Source: Phylloscopus collybita
Taxonomy: Eukaryota > Chordata > Aves > Passeriformes > Phylloscopidae
Direction of reading: 5' to 3'
DNA length: 64,000 bases
NCBI GenBank assembly: GCA_027886175.1
Contig: JAJNNQ010000040.1
Coordinates: forward strand, 23,890,001 to 23,954,000
Shown: one piece after another, positions 1 to 12,617 of the stretch
Numbering within the stretch: the first letter of the stretch is position 1
How the letters are laid out: every line of letters begins with the position of its first letter
Notes under the pieces: model-generated
Database searches by the model: none
The model's input: the letters and a program-made list of their open reading frames with translations, nothing else
What the model was told of the DNA's origin: nothing
Translations under genes and position numbers: made by a program

Positions 1-249
1 CCCTTGTGTCTGCCCCAATCAAAGCTGTCACACACGTGTGCGCTGGCAGCCCTCGCTGATAAGCGACCGTCAACAGAGCATTCCGGATCCCTTGTGCAGA
101 TGGAAGCAGAATGGTTGGATCTGTCTTGCTGAGTTTCACTGCAGTGTGGATTTTGTACTGTGGTTATGACATATCTCCTCTTTATTGAGATACAGTGTTG
201 CTCAGGGTTAACTGTCCTGGGTCTGATTAACTCGAAATTAAGGCCTGTG

Positions 250-271
250 GTATGATATGATATGATATACC
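250..271. repeat. Short (ATGAT)n microsatellite
   Basis: About four units of a pentanucleotide tgata/atgat motif abut the CpG-rich segment. Confidence 0.7.
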
Positions 272-359
272 AGCTTGGAGTACATAGGTCCTATCCCTGC
301 CCATTCCCTCTTGTTATAAATTGGCCAGGAGACCAGCTCCTTCGAAAAAGCCTTTATTG

Positions 360-850
360 GAAATCAGCTCTGGGTAGGGGGCTCGAGGGGCTGCGCACGC
401 CGCCGCTGCTCCCTGTAGACACCACGGAGGAGGAGGTGCAATCGAATCTGCTGCTGCGGCTGCTGCTGCAGAGTCGGGATTCCTTCCTCACGGGGGTTCC
501 AATAGAATCGCTTTGGCTCGTGTGGTCCAGGGGGGTCACCTCTCTCCAGTTCCTTTCAGGTCATGGCGAGAAAGTAACAAACAAATACCTGCTACCTGCA
601 GGTAGCTGGATGTGTGCCTCGCACAGTTTTGTCCTTCTTAGGTCCAGTTTCTGTGTCGGCTCGCTGTCCCAGGGGTTTTTCTAGCTCCAACTGGACTCTC
701 GGCTGTAGCCAGGCACCATGGGAGCTCTTTCATCTCTATACTAGGCGGGGCCCACAGCTCGACGGCAGACGGCACGGAGCAGCAGGGAGCGGCAGGGGGG
801 ACAACAGGCGGCGGCGTGCGGGCTTTCGATGGAGAGGGGAAAGCCCAGAA
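360..850. other. CpG-rich segment, LTR-like or promoter-like
   Basis: The segment has many CpGs (clusters near 390-410 and 757-832) in otherwise AT-rich sequence. On the minus strand an AATAAA lies at 353-358, a second near 178-184, and a TATA-like tagtatagag near 740, an arrangement that would suit an old LTR read on the minus strand. No primer-binding site, gag or pol was recognised, and no terminal repeats were delimited. A CpG-island promoter or non-coding first exon is the alternative. Confidence 0.3.
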
Positions 851-3008
851 TTTAGGGAGAAAGGGTACAGAACTTGGACATAACGAGCAGAAATTTAGGG
901 TACAGATTCAACATGAACGGTTTAAAACAGGCAAGTAACAGTGCAACTTTAATTTTACAGCAAAACAGTGTAACAGTACAACTCGGGAGTGCATAACCTG
1001 GGGCTAATTTCTTTCACCTCTCGTGCTGGTGACTGGTTCTAGCTCAGCGCTTTTGCCAGGCTGCCCTGGGCTGTCCCCCAACATCAGGAGGCTTCAGGAC
1101 TGCCTGCCCTGGATTGAAAGAAACTGTCCTGCTTGGCTTTATGAGCTGCTGAAGTACAGCCTTTAATACTGTTTCTCTTTCTCTCAGCTATACTTTTTAC
1201 CCTGATAAAATTGTACAGCTCAATCATTTTAAGCTTCAGATTATTTTAAAAGGTTCTTAGCTGGTTTAATACCTTGTAATGCAAAATATTTTTAAAGCAA
1301 TTCATAAAACATTCTGTGCAGACCATTGAAATTAACTTCTGCTCCCAGCTCAGCTATAGTAAAATCAATATTTACTTGGCTTGTTGCAGGTCAGAGTTGC
1401 CTGCAACTCTATATACAAGGAAAACATTTCCACTGCTGCCTTTAAGGTAGCAAAGAGATAGTAAAGTCATTACTTTCTGAAAGCGGAGTAATAGATCCCC
1501 TCTAAAGCTACTTTTTCCCCTGCTAAAGTTCTTTTGCCAAATTTGTCAGGCACACTCCTTTCTAAAAGGCTAGTTGCCATTTCTCCACTTCTAATTAAAA
1601 CAAATTAACATGATCTGTTTAGCTGCTGTAAATAAATGTAAACTTGGAATTGAATATTTGAAAGCTAATCTGTATTACTAAATAGCATCTAGTTTGTTTT
1701 TCTGATTTTCTATAATGTAGGTTTTGCATTTTATTTTTTTATTGAACAATTTGCAACCAATACTGAAACTGCTACTAAACTACAGTTTTCCTTTCAGTGA
1801 ATAAGTTGTAAGTTTTAGCTTGCTGATGGCAATTTGAGATTGAAGGGTAATACACTGGGATTCTTAGCCTTGTGTACAAGAAAGCCATAAAACTCTGTCA
1901 CCTGATGTCTTACCATCATTTCCATATCTTTTGCCATAAAATCTCATGCAAGCATTCCTTATCTTATCTATAAGCAGTAAATGCAGTAGCTTGAAAAAAA
2001 GTTCCAAGTGTGGGTTGCACAGATAACTTTCCTGTGGGAACATGCCTCAGCCTTTTTATCAGTACTCTTGAATGCAGGTAGAGTCTCCCACAATGTTCAA
2101 GCTCATTTCTCGTTAATAAAAGTTGGAGAAAATGTAGTTAGTGAACTTGATTATCCAATGATGGTGTACTTTGATGTATTAAGCAAGCAGTAAATGTGCT
2201 ATACAGTTAAATGGAAACAAGTATTTTAGTTTCAGTTTTTGTTCTGTGAACAGAACTGATTATACAAAAGTTGTTAGCAGGAGGAGTTGCAAGTCCTAAT
2301 ACCTAGACAGAAGTAAACCAATCACAGTATGTCTCTTGTCTTTTTAGTTGATTTTGATGCAGTTTCATTCCTTTCTCTGATATACCTATATGGTATATTT
2401 TTGAAAATAATCAAGCTGTCAGTTATTCCCACTTCAGTGCACAGTGCCAGCCTTCTGTTGGAGCTGGTTTTTGGTTTAAGTAATTTATCTGCCTGTCACT
2501 AAGGGGGAACAAAGTGCTTATTTTAGCCAAATTTTTTTTTTAGGTTTGCATCTGGAAGAGAAACCAAGGTATTGCTGATAATGCAAGATGTTAACTTTCC
2601 AAGATATTTTGTTTTACAATGGATTAATATCAGAAAACAGTGCTATTTAACTCATCATTAGGATCAAATGATTTGAGTTATAGTGAGCAATACTATAATA
2701 GACTATTGTCTATAGAGCATTCAAATCTTGTTTCTCTGTTTGTTTTTTTTAACGTATTTGGTGGTTTGTTTGGGTTTTTTTGCATGTCTTCTATTTTTTT
2801 TGTTAAAGTAATAAAAATAACTCTAACAGTTTGTCCTCAGGAGTTGAGCTGGAATTATTTTATGGCCAGGTAAACTAGCTTGCTATCTTATTGGACATTC
2901 TTCTCTGAGCTAAGGGGAAAGATTTTTCTGTATAAATTGCTGTAAGCATGCCATCTTGCAGATAATATTGTCTTTGACTCCACATAACAAGTTTGCTGTT
3001 CAGCCCTT

Positions 3009-3305
3009 GTGGTGGGTTGACTTTGGTAGCTGCCAAATGCCCACCCAACTGTGCCCTCCTTCTCCTCTCAATTGGACAGGGGGAGAAAAATAAGACTGAA
3101 CGCTCATGGGTTGAAATAGGGGTAGGGATATCACTTGTCAGTTTGAACTGTGGGCAAAACAGACTTGATTGAGGGGAAGTTTTTTTTTAACTTACAATTA
3201 GAATAGGATGGAGTGAAACAAGGAGGAAAAACGAAAACACCTGTCTCCATCTTCCCAGACTCAATTTCACTTTTAATTCCCAAATCCTTCCTACCCTTCC
3301 AAAAT
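3009..3305 (+). mobile_element. LTR-like interspersed repeat, truncated
   Basis: The segment starts gtggtgggttgac and carries phrases I associate with a widespread avian LTR: tgcccaccca, aattggacagggggaga, gctcatgggttgaaatagg, gggcaaaacagacttgatt. It fades after about 3300. Family name and orientation are from memory; no coding region is attached. Confidence 0.45.
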
Positions 3306-5020
3306 GGGAATGAAGAAGCCCACTTATTTAAATGATATCTTCAACTGGAATTTATTTTGAGAGAAAAGCTGGATTTTCTCAGCAGACACATGCAGTCAAC
3401 TCTCTGCAAGAGTATGAGCTTAAAAACTCTATGGTCCGAAAATTTTCAGATGGTAAAAATGGACTCTTGATCTAAAGCAAACTTAAATATATCTGAAAAT
3501 AATTCAAAGTTTGGTTTAGGAAATATGCTAATGCTTGTGGGAGCAGGGTTTGCCTGACAGTGTCTCTTTGTGCCTTTCTTTGTTGTGTGCGACTCTCAAA
3601 CCTACACCAATGAAACCTGTGTTTGAGGCATGCAGACTTGCACTGAGTACTTGCAGCATCTTGGGATTGGTCCTGGCCAGCTGTGAAGCCCGTGCAGTGT
3701 TCTGCTGCTTGTCTGTGGACACTGCTGCTGCTTCTGATGGCATCAACTGAAGGAGCCTGCAGGAACAGCGGGGCTGGGCCACAGCCAGCATCAGCAGGAG
3801 CAGTGGATGGATTCTCTCCCCTTTTGCTGAAGTCCTGGCATGGTGTTCCTTATTCCTGCGTGCTGCCCTGTCTCCAGTCCCTTCTGCATGCTTGGTAGCT
3901 GTCACCCTCCGGAGGGATAGAGGGTGAATCAGCTCTCAGGGACAACATGTGTATTCTGACACCCTTGTCCTGCTTAGTATCCTTGAACATTATACACACC
4001 AGTCATATCAGGTAAATAATTAGCTGCTGTTTTGACAGTGTGAATGTACTTTTTTTTTTCTGTAAGATGGGAGACTATTGGACTAGCAAAAAAAAATTTA
4101 CTCTAGCCACTGAGTGTAACACCCCACAAAAAACAGCCCTACCAAATCCAAACAGAACCAAACATATCTGTGTACAAATTATCAGTGGCTGAAAGAATTG
4201 GGAAAAATAAATGTTCTTCATCAGTTCAGTAGTTTAGCATGCAGTCCTGCCAGGGCCATTGCTCCTTGTTCAATTCAATATTTGATGTGACACCATGAAA
4301 AAATCTGTACCCATCTTATTTTTCATAGTGTAGTCTGGGGGAGCAGAGCAAATTTGATGCTGGAGTTGGTGGAAGTTCCTGTAAAATAGCTCAAACAACA
4401 ACAAGTCTTGGGAAAATACTGGTTGAGCACTAGCTCTTGAAGGCTTTTGAGACAAACAGGGTAACCTCTGATTCTCATTTTATTGTTGACTGCTTTGCAG
4501 TGGAAGACTGCTCTCTCATGTCTAATAAATCAAGGAAGTGCTTTTCTTGTTTCTGTTTTTGCGTATTCATTCTCCTGTTGTGTTCTCATTTCAGTGTAAG
4601 TGAATTATTGAGCCTTCACCTTTGCAAGAAACAAACCAAGTGTGCAGTTAAGAAAGTTAAAGTTTCAAATCAGTATCTTATGTTGTCAAAGAAACTGTGT
4701 TTTTGGGGGAAATTTCCGTGATATAGATAAGTGACATGGTGTGTGTTTTTTAACTTTGCACAGTTATGAGTTTGCTGCTGCTGTGATGGTTTTTTGTGTG
4801 ACCTTCAGTTTTTCCCCTTTGTTATGCTTAAATACCTCTTTGAAGCTATTTGATAAATATCTTCCATTTCTCAGGCTTGTTTTATTTTTCCTGATCTTCT
4901 TATAATATGACACTTCTGCACTTGTGTCTTAACTCTTTAAGGTTTTGTCTTAACCAGTACCCGCTTTCTGTCTGCATCTTCCTCTTCCCCAAATTGTTTT
5001 TTGCTGTCCTGTGGTTTGAA

Positions 5021-5068
5021 GACTGACATGATCCAGTCATGTCAGTCTGTTATGACTTGTGTCATAAC
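5021..5068. repeat. Two adjacent perfect inverted repeats
   Basis: gactgacatga (5021-5031) pairs perfectly with tcatgtcagtc (5037-5047) across 5 nt. One base later gttatgac (5049-5056) pairs with gtcataac (5061-5068) across 4 nt. Function unknown. Confidence 0.85.
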
Positions 5069-8000
5069 TGATACACTAAATACAAACATTCATGTTACAT
5101 CCTTGGGCCCTCTTAGTCTATCCTAATTCTTCCTTCTCTCTCAAGAATGAGTATCTTCACATACTGCTTTCTTACATGGCCTCTTCTAATATGCTAAAAT
5201 TAGAGAGCAAAAAGCAGAAATTCAAGCTTTTCTTGAAGATTTCCATTTTTTTTTCTATAATGTTCATGTCTAAGAGGTGCAGCTATTACAACTGAGTAGC
5301 TGGAGTTCTGTGTCATCTCCTAATGCTCCCTTGCTGAGCCCAAATTTCATTCTGCTTTTGAAGGATTAGAAGGTTGGTAGTCACTATTAATTGCTTTTCA
5401 TTTTTGCAGCCATATAAAGACTTGAGGAATAACAGTGAAGTGTTGTGACATGAATAGAAAGAGTGGAACAATGTGACAAGAATAAAGTTTCTGAGCTTTA
5501 ATTTATTTAATTTTTAGCAAGTTGTTTTTATTATATACTTATCTCTGCAGGGCTGCAGACAAGTCCCTCTCACATGAAGAAGGTTATAATTAAATGCACC
5601 AAAATTGAAATAAGCATAAAAGGTTGCTAAGTCATCTCTTAATTATGCTAATTCTTTTGAGAGCAAAAATCTTCACATATATTGCTTTTTTCCCTAGCCT
5701 CTTTAGACGTCCACTCTGATGCTTCCTTTGCACTTTCCCCCCTTTTACTCAGTTTTCACTTGTCACTTACAAAATTTGAGGCTCTGTTTCTGAATTAACT
5801 GAAGTCTGCAAATGCCGTTTTGTGAAGCCAGTCATGCCAGTTCCTAGTTGGACTGAAAAGATGCTGCAGGATAAAGTATGTCTGTATTCCCTTTTAAGCA
5901 CTCCCAGAGTTCTTCTTAGTTGGATTGTGTAACTTTGAGGGGGATCATAGCAGTATTTAGTAGAATCATTCTATGAAGAAAAAGAAGGCTGTGTATCTTT
6001 TGGACACTTGAGTTACTCGTCAATGTGAATTTTTATTTCCAAACCTGTTGGACAGTGATGATGTCTCTTGTGCTGTTTGAGCAAGTTGCAGGTGACTGAC
6101 ATTTAGGATGCATTTTATTCTGCTACACCAGCTTGCAGATGCATGTACTGCTGCAGGAATTCTTTCCTTTCTCCCTTTGTGGTAGGCTTCATGAATACTT
6201 GGGTTTTGTGAAGGATCATTCTTCTGCCACAGTTTGCTTGTGTGTCAGTGGTGGACAGCCTGAAATATGAACACTGTACTGCAGCTTGTTCCATGATCTT
6301 CAGACAGCAGTGTGCATGAGTTCATATGCCCTTCTGTACATCCTTACTACTGTTTCCCACTTCCTTGCTTCTTTGCAGCTTAAAAAGTTTTATTTCTTTT
6401 TTTGTGCTGCTGCTTTGCTATGGTGTTCTGGATAAGAAAATACTGTGACTTTAAAAGAGTTGTCTCAATGTAGCAATACTGTGGAAAATTGGAAGTGGTA
6501 GTTGTCATCAGTGAACTTGGAGACCTTCATATCTGAAGGTGTAATCTGTATTATGTGAAGTAAGCTTCTTACATCATTGTGTTGGGGATGAAAATGGTGT
6601 TTGGGAAGTTTTGTAAAAATAAGAAGTAGTTTTGTGATTTAGTTTTTAGGACTGTTGCCCAAAGGAACAAACATCTGTAGAAAAATCTTGTAATAACTTT
6701 AATATTAAAGCTGTTAAAGGTTTTCAACTGTATTTATATATCATTGGTTTAAGATGATATGTTAAAGTGGGACAACTTAAAAGTTGTAGCAGATTTCATC
6801 AATCACACTGCTTTTGGTTTTACCTTGTGTGATGCAGGTAAAACCATGAGAAATACTGAAGTTGTTTGTGATAGTTAGCAATGCAGAGTGTTGAAGGTAA
6901 ACTTTTTTCTTTTTAATTTGTATAAATTAATTTAAAAATTTGAATTGAAAGTACTTTAGAGATGTATTCCCCACTTTTTCCCCACATCAAGTTTATAGTA
7001 CACAAAGTCAAAGATTCAAAGGCAAGTCATATGACGACAGGAGCATCGTTAGGAGGTGACCTTGTGATTTGTTCTGTTTATTTGACCCTGTTCATACCAC
7101 CTGTTCTTTCTGTGAAGGTAATGTTATTGTTTCTGGAATAAGAATCTGTCTTTTATTACCTTCATTGAGGTCTTACATTTATCTGCACAACCTGAGAGTG
7201 TGGAATGCATGGTTGGTTTGTTTTTTTGGTTTGTTTTTTTTTTTTGCCACTAAGCTTTATAGCTTGTGGTAAATTAAATGCATCATTTTATTGAGACTTT
7301 GAAATTCTTGTAAATGTGCATGAAGTTAATTTGTTTCAGTAGCTTTCTCACTCAGAAGTGCAAAAACATGTTACATAGAAAACAGGCTTCTCTTAACCCC
7401 TTTGAGGAACCACACAAGTTTTTTTCTTTCACACAGAACAAAACATTCTTTTTGTATTCTTCTGGGAGTACATCTTTGCCTTACCCCATCTCTTTTCTCT
7501 CTCTCATTTGACCCTTTACTCTAAGCAGTAGCACATCAGTGTAGACCGTTCATAAGCTGCTCAGATGCATTGGAGCCTTTGGGCTTTGCTTCACCAGAGC
7601 TGTCTGGTGCTTGGGAGTGTTTGCATGGGTAGGTCTGAAAGAACTAATGTGTGCATGGCTCTTTGGAGAGCTGGGCATGTGCAGAGAAGGTGCTGAGAGA
7701 TAACATCAGACTGGGATGTTGTACTGAACCCCAGCTTTAAGCACAGCTCTTCTTCTAGCTGTGCGTATAGCATGCATTTTGGGAGATTGTGAAGTACTTG
7801 TTCAGTAAAACTGTTTGTAGCTAGAAATACTATCTAACACTACTTGCAAATAGCTTTTCTTTCTGGGGTGGAGTGAGGGTGGGAGTGTCAAAGGCTTAGA
7901 AGAATTTCTCTCTTCCCTTATGTGACCCAGCAAAGGTGATTTGTCCTGGCTTTTTGTGGGGTGGGGATTAAGAACTGATCTTAGTCTACTATGACAGTGA

Positions 8001-9063
8001 AAAGTTGTAAGTACTTTTATTGTTTAAAAAGTATCAGACCAAGTGTTCTGAGTTTCAAGATAAACCATTGAATTAAGGAAATGATTTTGTATTGCATCAA
8101 ATGCTTTTGACTGCTGCAGAGGCTGTAATTGATATTTTGGTTTGCTGTATAGCTTGCCTTTCTTGCTGGCAAAGAGTTGATCTGCCATGCAGTTGCCATC
8201 ATTTCCTCACCATTGCCTGTAGTGGCGTCCACAGGTAGATACCATGTGCTTATACTTTTTTCATAAGCACATCTTTAATGGTGCTTCCTCTAAAATACCT
8301 TATTTTCACATTTTGGCTTGCAGTTTAGGGATATCTTCAGCCATAAATTATCATCTGTCTTTTTGTGGACTCTTAATTCCATAACCTTGTCTTGGCTTTT
8401 TTAGCCAGTTTATACTAGTTCCCTTGTTTTTCTTGTTTCCCTGGTGGTTATCGTGATTTTGGTCCTCAGGCTAGCAATATTCAGGCTGCAAGCTCCATCC
8501 TCGCTGAGGCATAGACACCACCTGTCTGCTGCAGGGACATTGACCTTTGGCAGAGGGCAAAAACAGTGAATCCTGAGCCTGCTTTTTGCCTGCTTTTAGC
8601 ACTGGGAAGGCATGCAAAAGAACTCTCTCTGGAAAAGCACCCAGGACAGGATTATACCCGTGAGTGTGACTGATCTACTGGAATAGTTGCCAGAGGCAGC
8701 AGTACTAATGTGACATGTAATTATCTGTTTTCATTATTCATTCTGTTTCAATCATGTCTTTTTGTTGTTTAGCCAGTTTGTACAAAGGTAAAGGTGATGT
8801 GTCTGTTCCAAATTGTATATAAACACATTTGATATGTTAGAGTGACAGAAATCAATCTCTACATTTGCACAGGCTGTACCACAGTTCTCTTCAAAGCTTG
8901 TCATTAAATAATAAAAGCATGGGGAATGGCATGTGTACATGTAGTCCTTTGCCTAAACAATGGACAGCTGACAGCCTATGGCTCAGGTTCTGCCAAAGGC
9001 TTGGTGGGCTTTGAACTTTGGTTAGTCTCCTTTTGAACTGCTCTGTTGTATTTTTGTTGAACC

Positions 9064-9490
9064 CAACAGTTTGGGTTGGAAGGGGCCTTAAAGACCTTCT
9101 AGTTCCAAACTCTCTGTCATGGGCAGGGACATCTTGCACTAGATGAGGTTGCTCAAAGCCCCATCTGATCTGGCTTGGAATGCTTCCAGGGATGGGGCAT
9201 CCACAGTTTCTCTGGGCAATGTGTTCCAGTGCCTCACCACCCTCACAGCAAAGAACTGCTTCCTTATGCATAATCTAAATATATTCTTTCCCTTTCAAAT
9301 ATGGAAGGCTGCTCATCTCCAACTGAACAACTCTGATTCTCTCAGCCTGTCTTCATGGGTAAGATGTTCCAGCCCTCAGACCATCTTTGTGGCCTCTCCT
9401 GGATCTGCTCCAACAGGTCCTTGTCCTCCCTGTGCTGGGGGCCCCAGAGCTGGAAGCAGTACTCCAGGTGGAGTCTTATGAGAGCAGACT
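9064..9490 (-). mobile_element. CR1 LINE 3'-end fragment
   Basis: This is the reverse complement of a CR1 3' end. It shows gtttgggttggaagggg, a later tctgggcaatgtgttccagtg and gccccagagctggaagcagt, in the order expected for a 5'-truncated CR1 copy on the minus strand. No intact reading frame. Confidence 0.9.
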
Positions 9491-10861
9491 ATCTTCTCCA
9501 GTTTTTCTCACCCTATTGGGAGTGGTATATCCTTAAGGATCTTTCTAAATTGAAGTGGGAAATATCTAGTGGGCTCACACTGGTGGTCAGTGCTTGCTTG
9601 ATTGCATAAATACCTGGTTTAATGTGTTCCAGATATTTGTCCTGCAATTGCCAAACAGAATTTATGTACTTTCAGAGCAGTTAATCAGGAGGGGATTCAG
9701 CTTTGGGGACTAATTAATGACTAAGCCAGGGAAGGAAATGAGAATTTAATTAGGATATAGGATTAGCAGTTCCTCAACTTACTGCTGTTCTGATCAAATG
9801 ACAAAAGAAAATCTTATGTTTGCCAGAAACCATAAGAAGGGACCATTTATAGTACTTTACTCCAATTTCTCTTTTCTTTTTTTCTCTATTAAGGTGTCTC
9901 ACTAAAAACACAAAGTGACTGCCAGGAAAGACAGTCTTTATGACTCTTTCTTTTTACCTCTAGAGGAAGAACAGTAATTTTGTCATTAGCAAAGTGCTCA
10001 AAAGTTTGCTTAGCATTTCAGTTTCTGCACAAAGGGGCAGAACCTTCCCCGGTGGTGCAATATTCCTTGGCCAGCAAATGAATGTAACTGGGAAAGGAAA
10101 TGATTTATCTAAAGAATTGGACTTGCCTTTCACTTGATCTTCCTCACTGGGGCTCGGTGGCAGTATAAGACATTTAGCATTCTTTGGGTCGGTCATGTGA
10201 AGCTAAAAGCAGGCCAACTTATGGTCACCATTTCTGTAGTGAACTTTCTGGATTATGTTTGGGATAGAAATGAGAATATACGGTATAGTTTGCACTAACA
10301 AATATTTTGGATTTAAATTTTTCAGTTATCCCGTTTATTCTTTTTGCTTGCTTCTCCTTCATCTTTAGGGCACTACTATACTATGTGACTTTCAGGGGCT
10401 TCCTTTAATCCTTCTATGTTTCAGGTTTCATCTTAGTAATAACAAAGATTAATAGGCTAAGGTAAATAATTTACAGGCATCAGTGACTGATCCTTGACAA
10501 AATAATGGAATAACCAATGAACCTCAGACTTGGCCTGTCTGGAAACAAAATAAACAATTTCTGCTTTTTTAAACTTTCTTTGTCTATTTAATTTCTGTGA
10601 AGACTGAGCTTAACTTTGTTGTCAAGATTGGTATGCAACAGTGTCCCCTGGTTCTGTCTTCCAAGCTTTCCCTGCCCAGGAATTTGTAAGGGTAGCATCA
10701 CTTGATATGAGTCTTAGTTGTGAAGAATTGAAATGTGCTAATCAAGTGTTACAAGCTGGACAGAAGTGTGTAGAAGCTTTGTGTTATGTAGTCTGTTAAG
10801 TGAAATTATTTAGCTTTTCACTAAACCATGTTGCTAAGTGCTATGCTCACATGCCCTTTGA

Positions 10862-11315
10862 GTGCTTCCAGGGATAGTGATTCCAGCACCTCCCTGGGCA
10901 GCCTGTTCTAATGCTTGACCACTCTTCCAGTGAAGAAGTTTTTCCTGATACCTAGTCTAAACATCCCCTGGTGCAACTGGAGGCCAGTTCCTCTTGCCCT
11001 GTCACTTGGTACCTGGGAGAAGAGACTGAAGAGACTGGCTACACCTTCCTTTCAGGCCATTGTAGAGAGTGATAGGGTCTCCCCTGATCCTCCTCCAGGC
11101 TAAGCACCTCCAGCTCCCTCAGCCACTCCTTATAAGACTTGAGCTCTAAACACTTCACTGTTGCTGTTCTCTGGACTCAGTCCAGAGACTCAGGTGTGGT
11201 GTCATCAGTGCCAAGTAGAGGGAGATGATCACTCCCCTGGACCTGCTGGCCACGCTTTCTGACACAGACCAGGATGCCATTGGCCTTCTTGGCTACCTGG
11301 GCATACTGCTGGTGA
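10862..11315 (-). mobile_element. CR1 LINE fragment, minus orientation
   Basis: It has cctccctgggcagcctgttc, cactcttccagtgaagaag and later gatgccattggccttcttgg, the reverse-complement order of a CR1 3' region. The extreme 3' repeat is missing. It faces the + strand copy 80 nt downstream. Confidence 0.88.
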
Positions 11316-11394
11316 GTTTGTGAAAAAGGAGCTTGCTTCCTTTCTCTGTAGTTCCTTCAGGCACGAGCATGCTGCATGTTCTTGGATGTGTTCT

Positions 11395-11875
11395 CATCTA
11401 CTTAGTACTGGTGATGCCACACCTGGAGTACTTGGTCCAGTTCTGGGCTCCCCAGTTCAGGAGAGATGTGAACATACTGGAGTGAGGACCACGATGATGA
11501 TGAAGGGGCTGGAGCATTTCTCCTGTGGGGAAGAACAGAGAGCTGGGACTGTTCAGCCAGAAGAAAAGGATGAGAATCTAAGGGATGCTACTGAAGTTTT
11601 TAAATATCTGAGAAAATGGTGCAGAGAAGGTTGTTAGGCTCCTCTAAGGCCATTGAAAGGACAAGAGCTAAGGGGAGAAAACTGCAACACAGGAAACTCC
11701 ATTTTTGTTAAAACCCTGTTTTGGGTTGCTTAGAGAGGTTGTGAAGTTTCTGTCACTGCAGATGTTAAAAATCTGATCGGACATGGCCTTGGGTAGCCTG
11801 CTTTGACTGGGGAGCTGGATTAGACAGATGATTTCCAAAGATGCCTTCTGACCTCTACTATGCTGTACTTTCTAC
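11395..11875 (+). mobile_element. CR1 LINE 3'-end fragment, plus orientation
   Basis: It shows ggtccagttctgggctcccc, gaaggggctggagcattt, gagaggttgtgaagt and, at the end, a degraded gagctggattagacagatg. This is CR1 in forward order with small deletions in the middle. Confidence 0.85.
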
Positions 11876-12601
11876 AAAATCAAAATTTTACTAACCTTTC
11901 CGGGAACAATGCAAAAACCAGTGGATTCATACAGGTGAATTGCTTGCTTAATCCTTGAGACATCCACATGAAATTGCCAGAAAACTTCTACTGATATTAC
12001 AGTGATTATAAGAGTCACAAAATTGCAATGAGTGTATAAACCATACATGTTCAATGTTTTTGGTCTAGAAATCTTGTTTCAAGTGATAGTGTGCTAAGAC
12101 TTTGTAAGGGCACTTCTTTACTTTTTTTTTTCTTAATTTCAGAGTTAATTATCATTGTAAAGTTTATTTTTTATTACCTTCCACAGATGAAGTACAACTG
12201 TGAAAATATGTGTGATTTTTTTTGTTGTTGTTGTTTAAGATTTAGATTTCTAAATACCAACAGAGGTTTGAAGCAATCAAACCCAGAAAGCTAACACCTT
12301 GCCTTTGCATATATCAGCTGCTCAAGATGTTATGTTATGGTTGTCTTCTACACTGGACTGCCAGGAAAGACTTAAATTCCATGGGGTTATAAATTCCATT
12401 TGTTTTTAAATAACTCTAGTCTGCACACTGCTGTTACTGTGAGCACTGTCTACAGGGTCCAGAGATGCTTGGTTAACTTCCTTTCAGAAACATCTAAATA
12501 GCATTTGTGTAATTTTGAAAATGTTAACAGCATGCAATTTTTTGAAATCTGTTCATTTAATGCATTTAAGGGAAAGTAGGGAGAACTTTTCTTCCCATCT
12601 T

Positions 12602-12617
12602 CCCCCCCCCCCCCCCC
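12602..12617. repeat. Poly(C) tract
   Basis: Sixteen consecutive C residues follow a pyrimidine stretch (cttcccatcttcc). Confidence 0.95.

Noticed and set aside
262..684. 140-codon + frame in the CpG-rich segment
   Set aside because: Residues show no domain or family; long frames are expected in GC-rich DNA.
9143..9481. 112-codon frame as a gene
   Set aside because: It lies inside a minus-strand CR1 fragment; the open frame is a by-product of the repeat.
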